DNA of 64,000 nucleotides from VXYL01 sp965116935 (lineage in GTDB: Bacteria > Pseudomonadota > Gammaproteobacteria > Pseudomonadales > Azotimanducaceae): positions 3,100,001 to 3,164,000 of the forward strand of contig OZ220737.1 of assembly GCA_965116935.1 (NCBI GenBank), read 5' to 3'. This document shows, one piece after another, positions 15,024 through 22,844 of the stretch; the first letter of the stretch is position 1, and the number at the start of each line of letters is the position of its first letter. A model generated the notes under the pieces. It did not search any database, was not told the DNA's origin, and saw only the letters and a list, made by a program, of their open reading frames with translations. The translations under genes were made by a program, and so were the position numbers.

Positions 15024-16790
15024 TCACGGGCTGGTCGACTCCCAGTCGAGAAGGCGATCAACCGCGTGATCAGAAACATGGTCCCCGTCCATGAACACGC
15101 TAGGCACGCCGCCGCCATACAGTCGAACGTTCTCTCTGCGGAACAGCGCTCGGGCGGTCTTGACGGCATCCGGAACCTCGCTGCTCGGTCGGGCATCGAT
15201 GTCGTCGTCGTGGAGCCACTCGTCGCCGTACCCGTCTGCGAGAGTCACGACGCTGCAACGAACCGGCCTTGGGTCAGCATTCCCGCCTCGCCGAATTCTT
15301 GCCGAAAGGAATGCTCGATATGTCACGTCGTCCTGTGGCACACCGTACCCCATGAGCACGACGTGGTCGGAGCCCTGAACGACGACGCGCATCTCGTGCT
15401 GGATCTCTTCGATGAACGGTGGAGGCTCCGCCTTGAAGTTTGACTGCATCATTAAGGGCGTATGCAGCGCGTAGGTCATCGCCTTGCAGTGGACGCAAGC
15501 ACGGGCGTCTACTTCGCCGCGATTCCAATGCTCCCGCTCTTCGCCGCAGCCTCCATTTGGCAGAGCCTCAAGCCAACTGCCGAAGTTAATGCCCTCGACA
15601 AATGCCCGAAGAGGTGGCGGTGGCAGGAGCGTCTCGGAGTGCAGATCCCAACTGTCACCGTTGAAGCACGAGAGCTTGCCGCAGCTGGGACACTCCCGCC
15701 ACCAAAGGCAACCGTGGGGAAACAGATACTTGCCGACACGGATACACACGGTCGCCTTGTGGTCCGGGTCGTTGAGCTGCCTCGCCGAAGACGCGTTCAT
15801 TGGCTGCCAGACGACGGCCCTATCCCCGCTCTTCCGCACTCGTGGGCCCGGAACGAAATGACCCAAGTCGTGGAAAACCTGAAGCCGGCGTGCAGGACTG
15901 TCCACATGCGGCACGCTGAGCGACCCGTTGCCGTTGCGGTTGCGATTTGCGAGGTATTGCACCCACAGACCGATCGGATCCCAATTCATGCTAACGATGG
16001 CCAATGGCCCAACGACAAACGCTTCATCGTCAAGAAGCGCGCCGGGAACGGATGCGAGTCTCACCCCTTCTTGTTGCATCCTGACGGTGAGTGCGACTGC
16101 GAAATCGTAGTGGAGCTGCATGTCGCGATGCCCTCGGGCCTTCGCATGCCAGTCCACGTAGAAGACTGTTCTCAGCAGAAGGCCCAGGGCGTTGCGGGCG
16201 CCGCGCACGCGCTGCGGATCGAGCACTTTGCCGTCCTTCACAGGAAAGCCGTGGCCGCTCTGCTCATGCATGTCGAGCAGGTTGAAGAGATCCGCAATCT
16301 CGAATCCATCTTGGTCGAAACTGCCGCCGCCTCCTGGGGAGCCGGCGCTCCGAGGACAGATGTTGATCGCCGCGACAAGGGCCGGCCAGTCGTACCAGCC
16401 GCGCAACTCGACGATGCGATTTACGAGGGCTTGTCGGGCGTCGGAATCCCAGTTGCGGCGCATGGCCTTGAGTTGTGCCGCCGTCGTCTCTGCGCTGCGT
16501 GCGCGGGCTTGGCCAACCTCGTGGTCGCCGAGCACTCTCAGCAGATCCGTCAAGGCGTTGTGCCATCGGGCGTCTATGTCGTCACCAAGCCCCGAACATA
16601 CCCGGCGTTCAAGTGGAGGTGGGTCTGGGTCATCGTTCGGGGCCAGTTCGCGGAGGAACTTGGCATGGGCTTCGGAAGTCCGCATGCCGATGGTCGCGGT
16701 CGATCCGGCGCCCCAGAAGATGACGGTCTTGGGGTGGAGGTCACCCTCGCTTGGGCGCGGGTACCGTTCCGCCCACCACCCGCAACCCAT
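15024..16790 (-). CDS. large SIR2-like NAD-binding protein
   Basis: This 588-residue protein starts with a SIR2-type dinucleotide motif, KTVIFWGAGSTATIGMRTSE, at residues 21-40. A family-typical asparagine motif follows (IVSMNWD, near 265-271), then a CPSC zinc-ribbon half around 367-370 with a later ACVHCK. The closing motif LMGYGVPQDDVTYRAFL corresponds to the GYSLP-D of SIR2-like effectors. Such stand-alone SIR2 proteins in bacteria commonly deplete NAD+ in phage defence, but the exact system is not recognised. The start at 16790 overlaps the end of a 123-residue gene by 50 bases, so the two form an operon. An open extension to 17105 is rejected because it runs antisense-free through that gene in another frame and looks non-coding. 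Confidence 0.7.
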   Translation of the reverse strand: MGCGWWAERYPRPSEGDLHPKTVIFWGAGSTATIGMRTSEAHAKFLRELAPNDDPDPPPLERRVCSGLGDDIDARWHNALTDLLRVLGDHEVGQARARSAETTAAQLKAMRRNWDSDARQALVNRIVELRGWYDWPALVAAINICPRSAGSPGGGGSFDQDGFEIADLFNLLDMHEQSGHGFPVKDGKVLDPQRVRGARNALGLLLRTVFYVDWHAKARGHRDMQLHYDFAVALTVRMQQEGVRLASVPGALLDDEAFVVGPLAIVSMNWDPIGLWVQYLANRNRNGNGSLSVPHVDSPARRLQVFHDLGHFVPGPRVRKSGDRAVVWQPMNASSARQLNDPDHKATVCIRVGKYLFPHGCLWWRECPSCGKLSCFNGDSWDLHSETLLPPPPLRAFVEGINFGSWLEALPNGGCGEEREHWNRGEVDARACVHCKAMTYALHTPLMMQSNFKAEPPPFIEEIQHEMRVVVQGSDHVVLMGYGVPQDDVTYRAFLSARIRRGGNADPRPVRCSVVTLADGYGDEWLHDDDIDARPSSEVPDAVKTARALFRRENVRLYGGGVPSVFMDGDHVSDHAVDRLLDWESTSP

Positions 16791-17112
16791 TGGCGCCGTC
16801 TCTCTCGACGCGGAGTTCGACCGTGGAACCACTGATCGATGCCCGGCCCAGCTTGCGAATGAACTCGGTAACACCCGATACGGCCAGTCGAACGAGTCTC
16901 TCCCCCGAACTGGGCATGACCACAAGTGCACTCCCAATTTCGGCGCGGTCCGGTGGCGGATTTGGGATGAACACTGCAGCCGTTGAGCCCACGATCTTGA
17001 CAGAGTGATTTTGGTCCGCCGTGAAGAGCACTTCCCTTGGGTTGCCGTCGTAGAGAATGCTGACGGTTCCAACTGATGTGTAGTCGCCGACTTTGGTGTG
17101 ACCACTTCCCAT
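16741..17112 (-). CDS. small protein upstream of the SIR2-like gene
   Basis: This 123-residue protein starts at an ATG with a strong GGAGG seven bases upstream. It has no signal or membrane segment and appears beta-rich (VGTVSILYDGNPREVLF, VKIVGSTAAVFI), with alternating hydrophobic residues. No family was recognised. It precedes and overlaps the SIR2-like gene by 50 bases, which implies co-expression. By analogy with two-gene defence systems it may be a sensor or regulator of the SIR2 effector. That proposal rests on context only. Confidence 0.6.
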   Translation of the reverse strand: MGSGHTKVGDYTSVGTVSILYDGNPREVLFTADQNHSVKIVGSTAAVFIPNPPPDRAEIGSALVVMPSSGERLVRLAVSGVTEFIRKLGRASISGSTVELRVERDGANGLRVVGGTVPAPKRG

Positions 17113-17147
17113 ACGGGTGCCTCCGCGGGCGCTTCAATATCGATACT

Positions 17148-17180
17148 AGCATACCATTCGCTGCGTCTCGCTCAGCCAAG
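17148..17180 (-). promoter_or_regulatory. possible extended -10 promoter for the SIR2 operon
   Basis: On the minus strand TGGTATGCT forms an extended -10 element (TATGCT at 17148-17153). A weak TTGGCT lies about 20 bases upstream. The start codon of the 123-residue gene is about 35 bases downstream. The -35 spacing is long, so confidence is modest. Confidence 0.4.
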
Positions 17181-17414
17181 CTCCTCCGGGGTGCCGTGGC
17201 CGAGACGGTTGCTTGCCCGGGCGCGCCCCCACAGATCCAGACATCGCAACACGCCCATCCGCTGCCGGATGGAACGCTACGCAGACGCGCCGGTCAGTCG
17301 CCGTTTCGGACGACTCACCACTCGCTGCCGGGCTTCAATGGAAGGGGCAGGCGGTTCGGTGCCAGACCGTCTTCCCCCGGCAGCTCATTGAGACTCTCTC
17401 CGTTCCCGCGATCT

Positions 17415-17555
17415 CTTTGTGCCGGTACGCCCGTTTTCGGCGAGGGAACTGGCGTGAAACTCGCGCATGCGGCGGACACGGGCGGCATTGTCAGGGATGA
17501 CGTCAAGTCGATCGTGAAGCAGTCGGTGGCACCTGAAGCCGCACCTGCGGCGTGA
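17415..17555 (+). pseudogene. fragment of the E2 gene (subunit-binding domain)
   Basis: Translation gives GVKLAHAADTGGIVRDDVK followed by KQSVAPEAAPA. This aligns with GVDLADVPGSGGHGRIVKDD and KQSMVAEAAPA of the E2 at the window start (positions about 470-595). Only this domain is present, it lacks a start, and it ends at TGA. It is a second, independent decayed fragment of the same gene and lies just upstream of AbiEii module copy 2. Confidence 0.7.
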
Positions 17556-17759
17556 TGCACGAAACGAATCGGCTGGCGGTCACTGACCCACCTGCGAGAC
17601 CTCGTCGGGAATGCCTTGCAGCCGCGCCCTCCGGCCGGCGGCGCCGCCGTGTGCGAGATGTCTCGGGCGGTGTAGGACGAAGTGATGTTTGTGTGTCGGG
17701 GGCGAAGCCGTGCTGCTAGATTACCTGTCAGGTTCACGCATCCCGCAGCACCGGCACCC

Positions 17760-18458
17760 ATGGTTGAGTTTTCGGAACAGCATGTCGCGGCACTCCATCG
17801 GCTAACACGCGCGCTCGACGGCATCATGCCCCTGGACTCCCTTGTTCTCGGTGGAGGCACCGTTCTCGCCGCCCGTTGGCAACATCGCGTGAGCACGGAC
17901 CTTGATCTGTTCACCGAACAGCGGGCCTTCGCAGCACACATCTACCGGCAAGCGCATTCGTTCTGGCCGCGGGCCTCGGAGCTGTTCGATGTCGTCGATC
18001 TTGGCCGCGAGCATTTCGGAGCTCGCTGGCGCGGCATCGACATCACCGTCTCGACTGCCTGGTGCAGCGCCTTGCTGGATGTTCGGGAACGTTCCGACGA
18101 GGCGTTGGCCGGCGTCCCGCTCGAAACCAACGAGGCCATTCTTGTCCGCAAGATGCAGGGACGCATGTATGGTCTTGGCATGTTCACCGAACGCGACGTG
18201 TACGACCTAGCCTCGGCCGCCCAACACGACCCCGCAGCCCTCAATGCCGCGTTGTCCGCGCTGACCGAGGAGGAGCGCACGTACATCGGTCGTGAGTTGC
18301 GCCTGTCGAAGCAATGGGACCAACCTCAGAAGCGACTTCTGTCGCCAGCCCATCCAACCGTCGCCGGCAACTTGCGGGTGGCCGCGGTCGAGATCGTGGC
18401 GCCCACATTGGCCACCGGCACAGGAACCGCACCAGACACCGAAGGCAGCGAACGATGA
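17760..18458 (+). CDS. AbiEii-like nucleotidyltransferase, copy 2
   Basis: This intact 232-residue protein is a near duplicate of the one at 3211-3909. It keeps GGGTVLAARW and the catalytic S-x-D-x-D within VSTDLDLF. Visible differences include V/A at residue 10, A/T at 46, R/W in the HSF(R/W)PRAS segment, Q/R and D/E in DV(Q/R)ERSD(D/E)AL and M/L in R(M/L)SKQWD. The few replacements and absence of stops indicate that both copies are probably functional or very recently duplicated. The gene overlaps its partner by ATGA. The flanking R1 ends suggest how it moved. Confidence 0.75.
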   Translation: MVEFSEQHVAALHRLTRALDGIMPLDSLVLGGGTVLAARWQHRVSTDLDLFTEQRAFAAHIYRQAHSFWPRASELFDVVDLGREHFGARWRGIDITVSTAWCSALLDVRERSDEALAGVPLETNEAILVRKMQGRMYGLGMFTERDVYDLASAAQHDPAALNAALSALTEEERTYIGRELRLSKQWDQPQKRLLSPAHPTVAGNLRVAAVEIVAPTLATGTGTAPDTEGSER

Positions 18459-18874
18459 TCGCCAGCCCATATCAGCGAAACGGGCGAGCGCGCATCGACC
18501 TTTGGCCACCATGCGCCTTCGACCACCCAGACGGTCGAATGCGCGGACCGCTCGACCCAGACCATTCCACGCTCGCCTGGCTGCTCGGCCGATCCTTCGC
18601 CGGCATCGCTCGCCGGCCGACACCAGACGACCTCTATGGCTGGATCGTCGCACCTTCGCGCACTCCGAACCAACGTGCATGGATCATCGATGCGCTCAAG
18701 GTCGCCGCCACTCGCCCCGCCGAACTCGCCGCCTTGGTGCGTGGCGATGCAATCAGCATCCACGACCTCGCGACGGTAGTCGACGAAGCCAACTGCGATT
18801 ACGGCCTCCTGACCGACTGGCTCAACAGATACGCAATCCCACCCCCCGGATCGCAACGCCCCAAGCCCAAGTGA
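18455..18874 (+). CDS. unknown partner of AbiEii-like protein, copy 2
   Basis: This 139-residue protein is nearly identical to the one at 3906-4325. Differences such as E/D in PTPD(E/D)LYGW and G/A in NQR(G/A)WIID are conservative. It is coupled to the nucleotidyltransferase by the ATGA overlap. No fold or motif was recognised. It may be the antitoxin of the pair. Confidence 0.65.
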   Translation: MIASPYQRNGRARIDLWPPCAFDHPDGRMRGPLDPDHSTLAWLLGRSFAGIARRPTPDDLYGWIVAPSRTPNQRAWIIDALKVAATRPAELAALVRGDAISIHDLATVVDEANCDYGLLTDWLNRYAIPPPGSQRPKPK

Positions 18875-18904
18875 CGCCGGCCGCAAGCCGAGAGCACCCT
18901 CCAC

Positions 18905-19150
18905 GCGACACCTGGACACGTCGTCCTACGGTCGTGTGGGCGATTTCCCACGCGGGCGCGTCGAGGGCGTGGGGAAGCCGACCAACCATGGCGTGATGCG
19001 GGGGCGACCGGGGCTGACGGTCACGGACTCGCCTGCACGACCTTGTCGGCACGGGACTCGCAGCCGTACACCGACCGGCAAGGCCACCGCCGGTCTGCGA
19101 AATGTCTACGTGCCTGTAGGACGAAGATGTTTGTATGTCGGGAGGGGCCT
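18905..19150. repeat. R1 element, about 245 bp, no gene
   Basis: The left end has TCGTCCTACGGTCGTG at 18921 followed by GGGCGATTTCCCA. The right end has GTAGGACGAAGATG at 19116 followed by TTTGTATGTCGGGAGGGG. The element at 43358-43596 has the same plan, including CGATTTCCCA after the left end and GCGAAATGTCT before the right end. The two therefore define a MITE-like subfamily. There is no open frame of note inside. Confidence 0.6.
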
Positions 19151-19193
19151 GTAGTTCGGTGTGGCTTGCCGCGCTCGACGGGGCTGTTCGGCC

Positions 19194-19706
19194 TCAACTG
19201 CGAATCTTGTCGAAGGCGAGCAGCCCGACTACGAACACATCGGCCTGCACCGATTGGCGTACCTCCTTCCAGTCGGCAAAGGCGCGGTCTGCCATGTCAA
19301 GAAGGTCGAGCACCTCGACACGTCCGAAGCGATGCCGGCGGTTGTAGTCTGCCTCATGCCGGGCTTGTTGAAGATCAATGAACGCCGCTGCGAGCCGGGC
19401 CATCGCGTCTTGGAGTGGCTGCCCGTTCAATGCCGGCAGAAGCTTCGGCGATACATTGCTTGAGGCAAACTGGGCTGCCACTCTCTTCATGTTCTCGTGC
19501 GAAAACGCCCGGCTGAGACAGCTCCGTAGCGCTTCCCGGTCGCCTGTTCCGCCGACCAGCCGGCGCACCGCGTCGTCGACCAAAAGGTGGAAGAGGGCGT
19601 AGTAGGCGGCCGAGACGCTTCGCCGCAAGCTCGCCTGCTTCGGTCGACGGGGCTCGTTGCGTGCGAGGCGCTTCGCCTGATCGAGCAAGTCGGTCGGAAG
19701 ACTCAC
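19194..19706 (-). CDS. HEPN-like protein
   Basis: This 170-residue, mostly helical protein has a segment typical of HEPN-domain proteins (LRRSVSAAYYALFHLLVDDA) near residue 35. A later conserved-looking block follows (LQQARHEADYNRRHRF) near residue 125. HEPN proteins are often RNases of toxin-antitoxin or defence systems, and R/H residues in the second block could serve this role, although the canonical RX4-6H spacing is not clear. The GTG at 19706 was chosen because it overlaps the stop of the preceding gene (GTGA). That makes a coupled pair and excludes a longer unsupported N-terminus. Confidence 0.6.
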   Translation of the reverse strand: MSLPTDLLDQAKRLARNEPRRPKQASLRRSVSAAYYALFHLLVDDAVRRLVGGTGDREALRSCLSRAFSHENMKRVAAQFASSNVSPKLLPALNGQPLQDAMARLAAAFIDLQQARHEADYNRRHRFGRVEVLDLLDMADRAFADWKEVRQSVQADVFVVGLLAFDKIRS

Positions 19707-19969
19707 GCTGTCTCGTCTTCCTCCAACGCGTCGCGAATCCGGACGTATGCCCAAAGGCGGCCGCCTGTCTCGTTCCTCACGACCTCGCGGGCCATCGACT
19801 TCAGCTTCCACCGGGCGTCCGTATCGAGGTTTCGGTCCTCGATTAGCGCCCACACCCACAGGGCATGGTCCTCGGTTGCGTCAAGGCCCTCCTCGACCAC
19901 CCATGACGTCACTGGCAAGTCGGCCAGCTTCTCGAGTTCGACGCGAATCTTGTCGGTGTCGGCAATCAT
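19703..19969 (-). CDS. 88-residue partner of the HEPN-like protein
   Basis: This small acidic protein begins MIADTDKIRVELEKLADLPV and is preceded by GGAAGC. It has no signal or membrane segment. Its stop overlaps the GTG start of the HEPN-like gene, so the two are translated together. By analogy with HEPN toxin-antitoxin pairs it may be the antidote, but it lacks the nucleotidyltransferase (MNT) motif of the best-known partners. The family was not recognised. Confidence 0.6.
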   Translation of the reverse strand: MIADTDKIRVELEKLADLPVTSWVVEEGLDATEDHALWVWALIEDRNLDTDARWKLKSMAREVVRNETGGRLWAYVRIRDALEEDETA

Positions 19970-20165
19970 GCTTCCACCTTACTCCTCCGGTTTCTCTGCA
20001 TCAACGTGCGGACTCAAGATACGTTGTACGGATTCAGGATGTTTCGGACATCAGGCAGCCTCCAGCGCCCCAAACGGGGGCGCTTGCATCGGCGGCGCTC
20101 GAAGTTGGGGCGTCGGTGGGGCGGGCCATGCGGCCCGTTCGCGCCGGCTCACGCCGTTTTCGGTT

Positions 20166-20181
20166 TGGCACGTTGTTTGCT
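20166..20181 (+). promoter_or_regulatory. sigma-54 promoter of the urea/urease cluster
   Basis: The sequence TGGCACGTTGTTTGCT matches the -24/-12 consensus TGGCAC-N5-TTGCW at every defined position. It lies 66 bases before the porin start and is the only such match I noticed in the window. It implies RpoN-dependent, probably NtrC-activated transcription under nitrogen limitation, which fits the urea genes downstream. No clear NtrC operator was identified upstream. Two dyads lie there, at about 20067-20085 and 20119-20132. Confidence 0.85.
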
Positions 20182-20246
20182 GACCCCTCCCGCCGTTAGC
20201 CGGGCGCAAGGCGCGTTCGGCGCTTGGTCCTTGGGGGGACACAGCC

Positions 20247-21383
20247 ATGAAAAGACCGTTTCTTGCGTGCGTCGCCTTGGCGGCCGCCTTCCTTGCGCCG
20301 CAAGGGGCGCTCGCTGGCGGCACCATCGAGGTGGGCGAGGATCACAGCGTTACCTTCGGCGCGGGCCTCCGGAGTGCGTTCACCAGCATCGAGGATTCGA
20401 ACGACTTCTCCGTGCAGAGCGTTCGCCTCTACGTCAACGGGCAGATTCACGAGAAGGTGAAATTCACGTTCAACACCGAGTGCATCGGTTGCGTGTTTGG
20501 CGAGCAGGATCCCATCGGCGCCGGTGGCGAGATCGATGTCCTCGACGCCATCGCCCAGTTCGATTTCAGTCCGGAGTTCAACATCTGGCTCGGGCGGATG
20601 CTGACGCCGGCGGATCGAATCGAGCTCAACGGGCCGTACTACGGCCTGTCGTGGAACCAATACACGGTGCCGCTCTTGCCCTCCGACCAGCTCGGCAACG
20701 CGGGGCTCCTGGGCCGCGACGATGGCGTTACCGTCTGGGGCACGCTCGGCAAGGTGCAATACGCGGCGGGGCTGTTCGACGGCGTCAACGGTGGCCCGAA
20801 CACCGAGGACGACTCGGCACTCTTCGCCGGTCGCGTCGCCATCAATTTCCTGGCGATGGAGGCGAACCCCGCCTACTACACCAGCAGCACCTACTTCGGC
20901 GGCGGCGGTGACGTCTTCACCGTCGGGCTCTCCTACCAGAGCCAGGCAAATGGCACGGGCTCCCTTGCCGAACCCGGCGACTTCTCCGCGCTCATCGTCG
21001 ATGCCCTGTTCGAGAAGCCGCTCGCGAGCGGCGGCGCCATCACCCTGGAAGGCGAATACAAGACCTTCGACGCCGCCGTGACCGCCACTGCGGCCATGGA
21101 CCCCACCTGCTTTTGCCTCTTCGACGGCGAGTCGTATTTTGTGACGGCGGCGTATCTCTTCGCCGGCCGCGCCGGCATTGGCAGGTTGCAGCCCTACGTG
21201 CGCCAGACCTCGAACGAACCCTCGGCAGGGGAGTCGAGTTCGCTCACCGAGTTCGGCATCAACTACATCATCAATGGCCACAACGCCCGGTTGAACTTCA
21301 ACGTCACCAGCGGCGACGCCCACCTTTCCGGCACGCCGGTGGACGGCGACGGCTTCTCCTTCGGCGTGCAAGTGCAGATTTGA
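20247..21383 (+). CDS. outer-membrane porin of the urea cluster
   Basis: This 378-residue protein has a Sec signal peptide (MKRPFLACVALAAAFLAPQG, cleavage near ALA-GG). Alternating amphipathic beta strands extend to the C-terminal end FSFGVQVQI, as expected for an outer-membrane beta barrel of the phosphate-selective/OprO-like porin type. It contains a cysteine pair (ECIGC). It is the first gene after a sigma-54 promoter and directly precedes urtA. It therefore probably lets urea or short amides cross the outer membrane under nitrogen limitation. The specificity is inferred from position only. Confidence 0.75.
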   Translation: MKRPFLACVALAAAFLAPQGALAGGTIEVGEDHSVTFGAGLRSAFTSIEDSNDFSVQSVRLYVNGQIHEKVKFTFNTECIGCVFGEQDPIGAGGEIDVLDAIAQFDFSPEFNIWLGRMLTPADRIELNGPYYGLSWNQYTVPLLPSDQLGNAGLLGRDDGVTVWGTLGKVQYAAGLFDGVNGGPNTEDDSALFAGRVAINFLAMEANPAYYTSSTYFGGGGDVFTVGLSYQSQANGTGSLAEPGDFSALIVDALFEKPLASGGAITLEGEYKTFDAAVTATAAMDPTCFCLFDGESYFVTAAYLFAGRAGIGRLQPYVRQTSNEPSAGESSSLTEFGINYIINGHNARLNFNVTSGDAHLSGTPVDGDGFSFGVQVQI

Positions 21384-21400
21384 AACAAGGAGCATTCGAC

Positions 21401-22720
21401 GTGAAAAGCATGAAATTCAAGGCCGCACTCCGTCGCCTGACGCGGGGAGGTGCGGCGCTTCTGCTCGCCGCCAGCGCGGCGTCCGTACCGGCGGCATTCG
21501 CCGAAGAAGAACCCATCAAGGTGGGTGTGCTGCATTCCCTCTCTGGCACCATGGCCATCAGCGAAACCACGCTCAAGGACACGGTCCTCATGCTGGTGGA
21601 GCAGCAGAACGCGGCCGGTGGTCTCTTGGGCCGGCAACTCGAAGCGGTTGTGGTGGACCCGGCCTCCGACTGGCCGCTGTTCGCCGAGAAGGCGCGGGAG
21701 CTGATCGAGCAGGAGGAGGTCGACGTGGTCTTCGGCTGCTGGACCTCGGTGTCGCGCAAGTCCGTGCTGCCGGTGTTCGAGGAGTTGAACGGCGTGCTGT
21801 TCTATCCGGTGCAGTATGAGGGCGAGGAATCGTCTAAGAACGTCTTCTACACCGGCGCCGCCCCCAACCAGCAGGCGATTCCGGCGGTGGACTACCTGAT
21901 GAACGACTTCGGCGCCGAACGCTGGGTGCTGGCCGGGACGGACTACGTCTATCCCCGCACGACCAACAAGATCCTGGAGGCATATCTGAAGGCCAAGGGC
22001 GTTGCCGAGGAAGACATCCTCATCAACTACACGCCGTTTGGGCATTCGGACTGGCAATCCATCGTCGCTGACATCAAGAAATTCGGCTCGGCCGGCAAGA
22101 AAACGGCCGTAGTCTCCACCATCAACGGCGATGCCAACGTGCCGTTCTACAAGGAACTTGGCAATCAGGGCATCTCGGCGGAGGACATTCCGGTGATCGC
22201 GTTCTCGGTGGGGGAAGAGGAGCTTTCCGGCATCGACACCGGGCCCCTGGTGGGGCACCTTGCGGCCTGGAACTACTTCATGAGCGTGGATGCGGAGGTG
22301 AACGACGACTTCATCGATGCCTGGCTCGCCTTCATCGAGAATGAGGATCGGGTCACCAACGACCCGATGGAGGCGCACTACATCGGCTTCAACATGTGGG
22401 TGGAAGCGGTGAAGAAGGCGGGCTCCACAGACCCCGAGGCGGTACAGAACGCCATCATCGGCGTCACCGTGCCGAACCTCTCGGGCGGCATGTCCACCAT
22501 GCTCGCCAACCACCACATCACGAAGCCAGTGCTGATCGGCGAGATTCAGGACGATGGCCAGTTCGACATCGTCTGGCAGACCGACGACCTGGTGCCGGGC
22601 GATGCATGGTCCGACTTCCTCGAAGGCTCGAAGGACATCACCGCCGACTGGACCGACGCCTTGATGTGCGGCAACTACAACACCGTCGCCAAGACCTGCT
22701 CGGGTCAGAATTACGAGTGA
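21401..22720 (+). CDS. urtA: urea ABC transporter substrate-binding protein
   Basis: This 439-residue periplasmic binding protein captures urea for UrtBCDE. After a twin-Arg-like basic start and hydrophobic signal (LLLAASAASVPAAFA), the mature protein begins EEEPIKVGVLHSLSGTMAIS. It continues with UrtA-typical blocks such as VFGCWTSVSRKSVLPVFEE, FYPVQYEGEESSKNVFYTG and SDWQSIVADIKKFG. The GTG at 21401 was chosen because AAGGAG lies eight bases upstream; an ATG nine bases later is less well spaced. It begins 17 bases after the porin stop and is clearly in the same operon. Confidence 0.93.
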   Translation: MKSMKFKAALRRLTRGGAALLLAASAASVPAAFAEEEPIKVGVLHSLSGTMAISETTLKDTVLMLVEQQNAAGGLLGRQLEAVVVDPASDWPLFAEKARELIEQEEVDVVFGCWTSVSRKSVLPVFEELNGVLFYPVQYEGEESSKNVFYTGAAPNQQAIPAVDYLMNDFGAERWVLAGTDYVYPRTTNKILEAYLKAKGVAEEDILINYTPFGHSDWQSIVADIKKFGSAGKKTAVVSTINGDANVPFYKELGNQGISAEDIPVIAFSVGEEELSGIDTGPLVGHLAAWNYFMSVDAEVNDDFIDAWLAFIENEDRVTNDPMEAHYIGFNMWVEAVKKAGSTDPEAVQNAIIGVTVPNLSGGMSTMLANHHITKPVLIGEIQDDGQFDIVWQTDDLVPGDAWSDFLEGSKDITADWTDALMCGNYNTVAKTCSGQNYE

Positions 22721-22844
22721 CAAGCGACAACCAACGGCACTGCGGCAGGGGGGACATGTCCTCCTCCGCGGCGCCGAGCCGCCCGCAAGGCCCGGCGTGC
22801 GCCGGTTTATGCTTGCGGCTTGAGCAGCCGCAACGAACGGTCGC

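Larger units (their letters stand above)
17672..18935. repeat. duplicated AbiEii module, copy 2, with R1 ends
   Basis: This is the second copy of the unit at 3124-4374, beginning with GTAGGACGAAGTGATG at 17672. The right boundary is TCGTCCTACGGTCG near 18921-18934. Sequence before and after differs completely from copy 1, which defines the edges of the duplication. About 11 extra bases (GCCGCAAGCCG) follow the second gene compared with copy 1. Confidence 0.75.

Noticed and set aside
15462..16835. A plus-strand open frame of 457 codons opposite the SIR2-like gene.
   Set aside because: It shows no recognisable motif, while the opposite strand has clear SIR2 motifs.
16791..17105. N-terminal extension of the SIR2-like protein.
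   Set aside because: It runs through the 123-residue gene in another frame and has no motif. The smaller gene has a strong ribosome site.
21113..21400. N-terminal extension of UrtA overlapping the porin gene.
   Set aside because: The signal peptide and ribosome site place the start at 21401.
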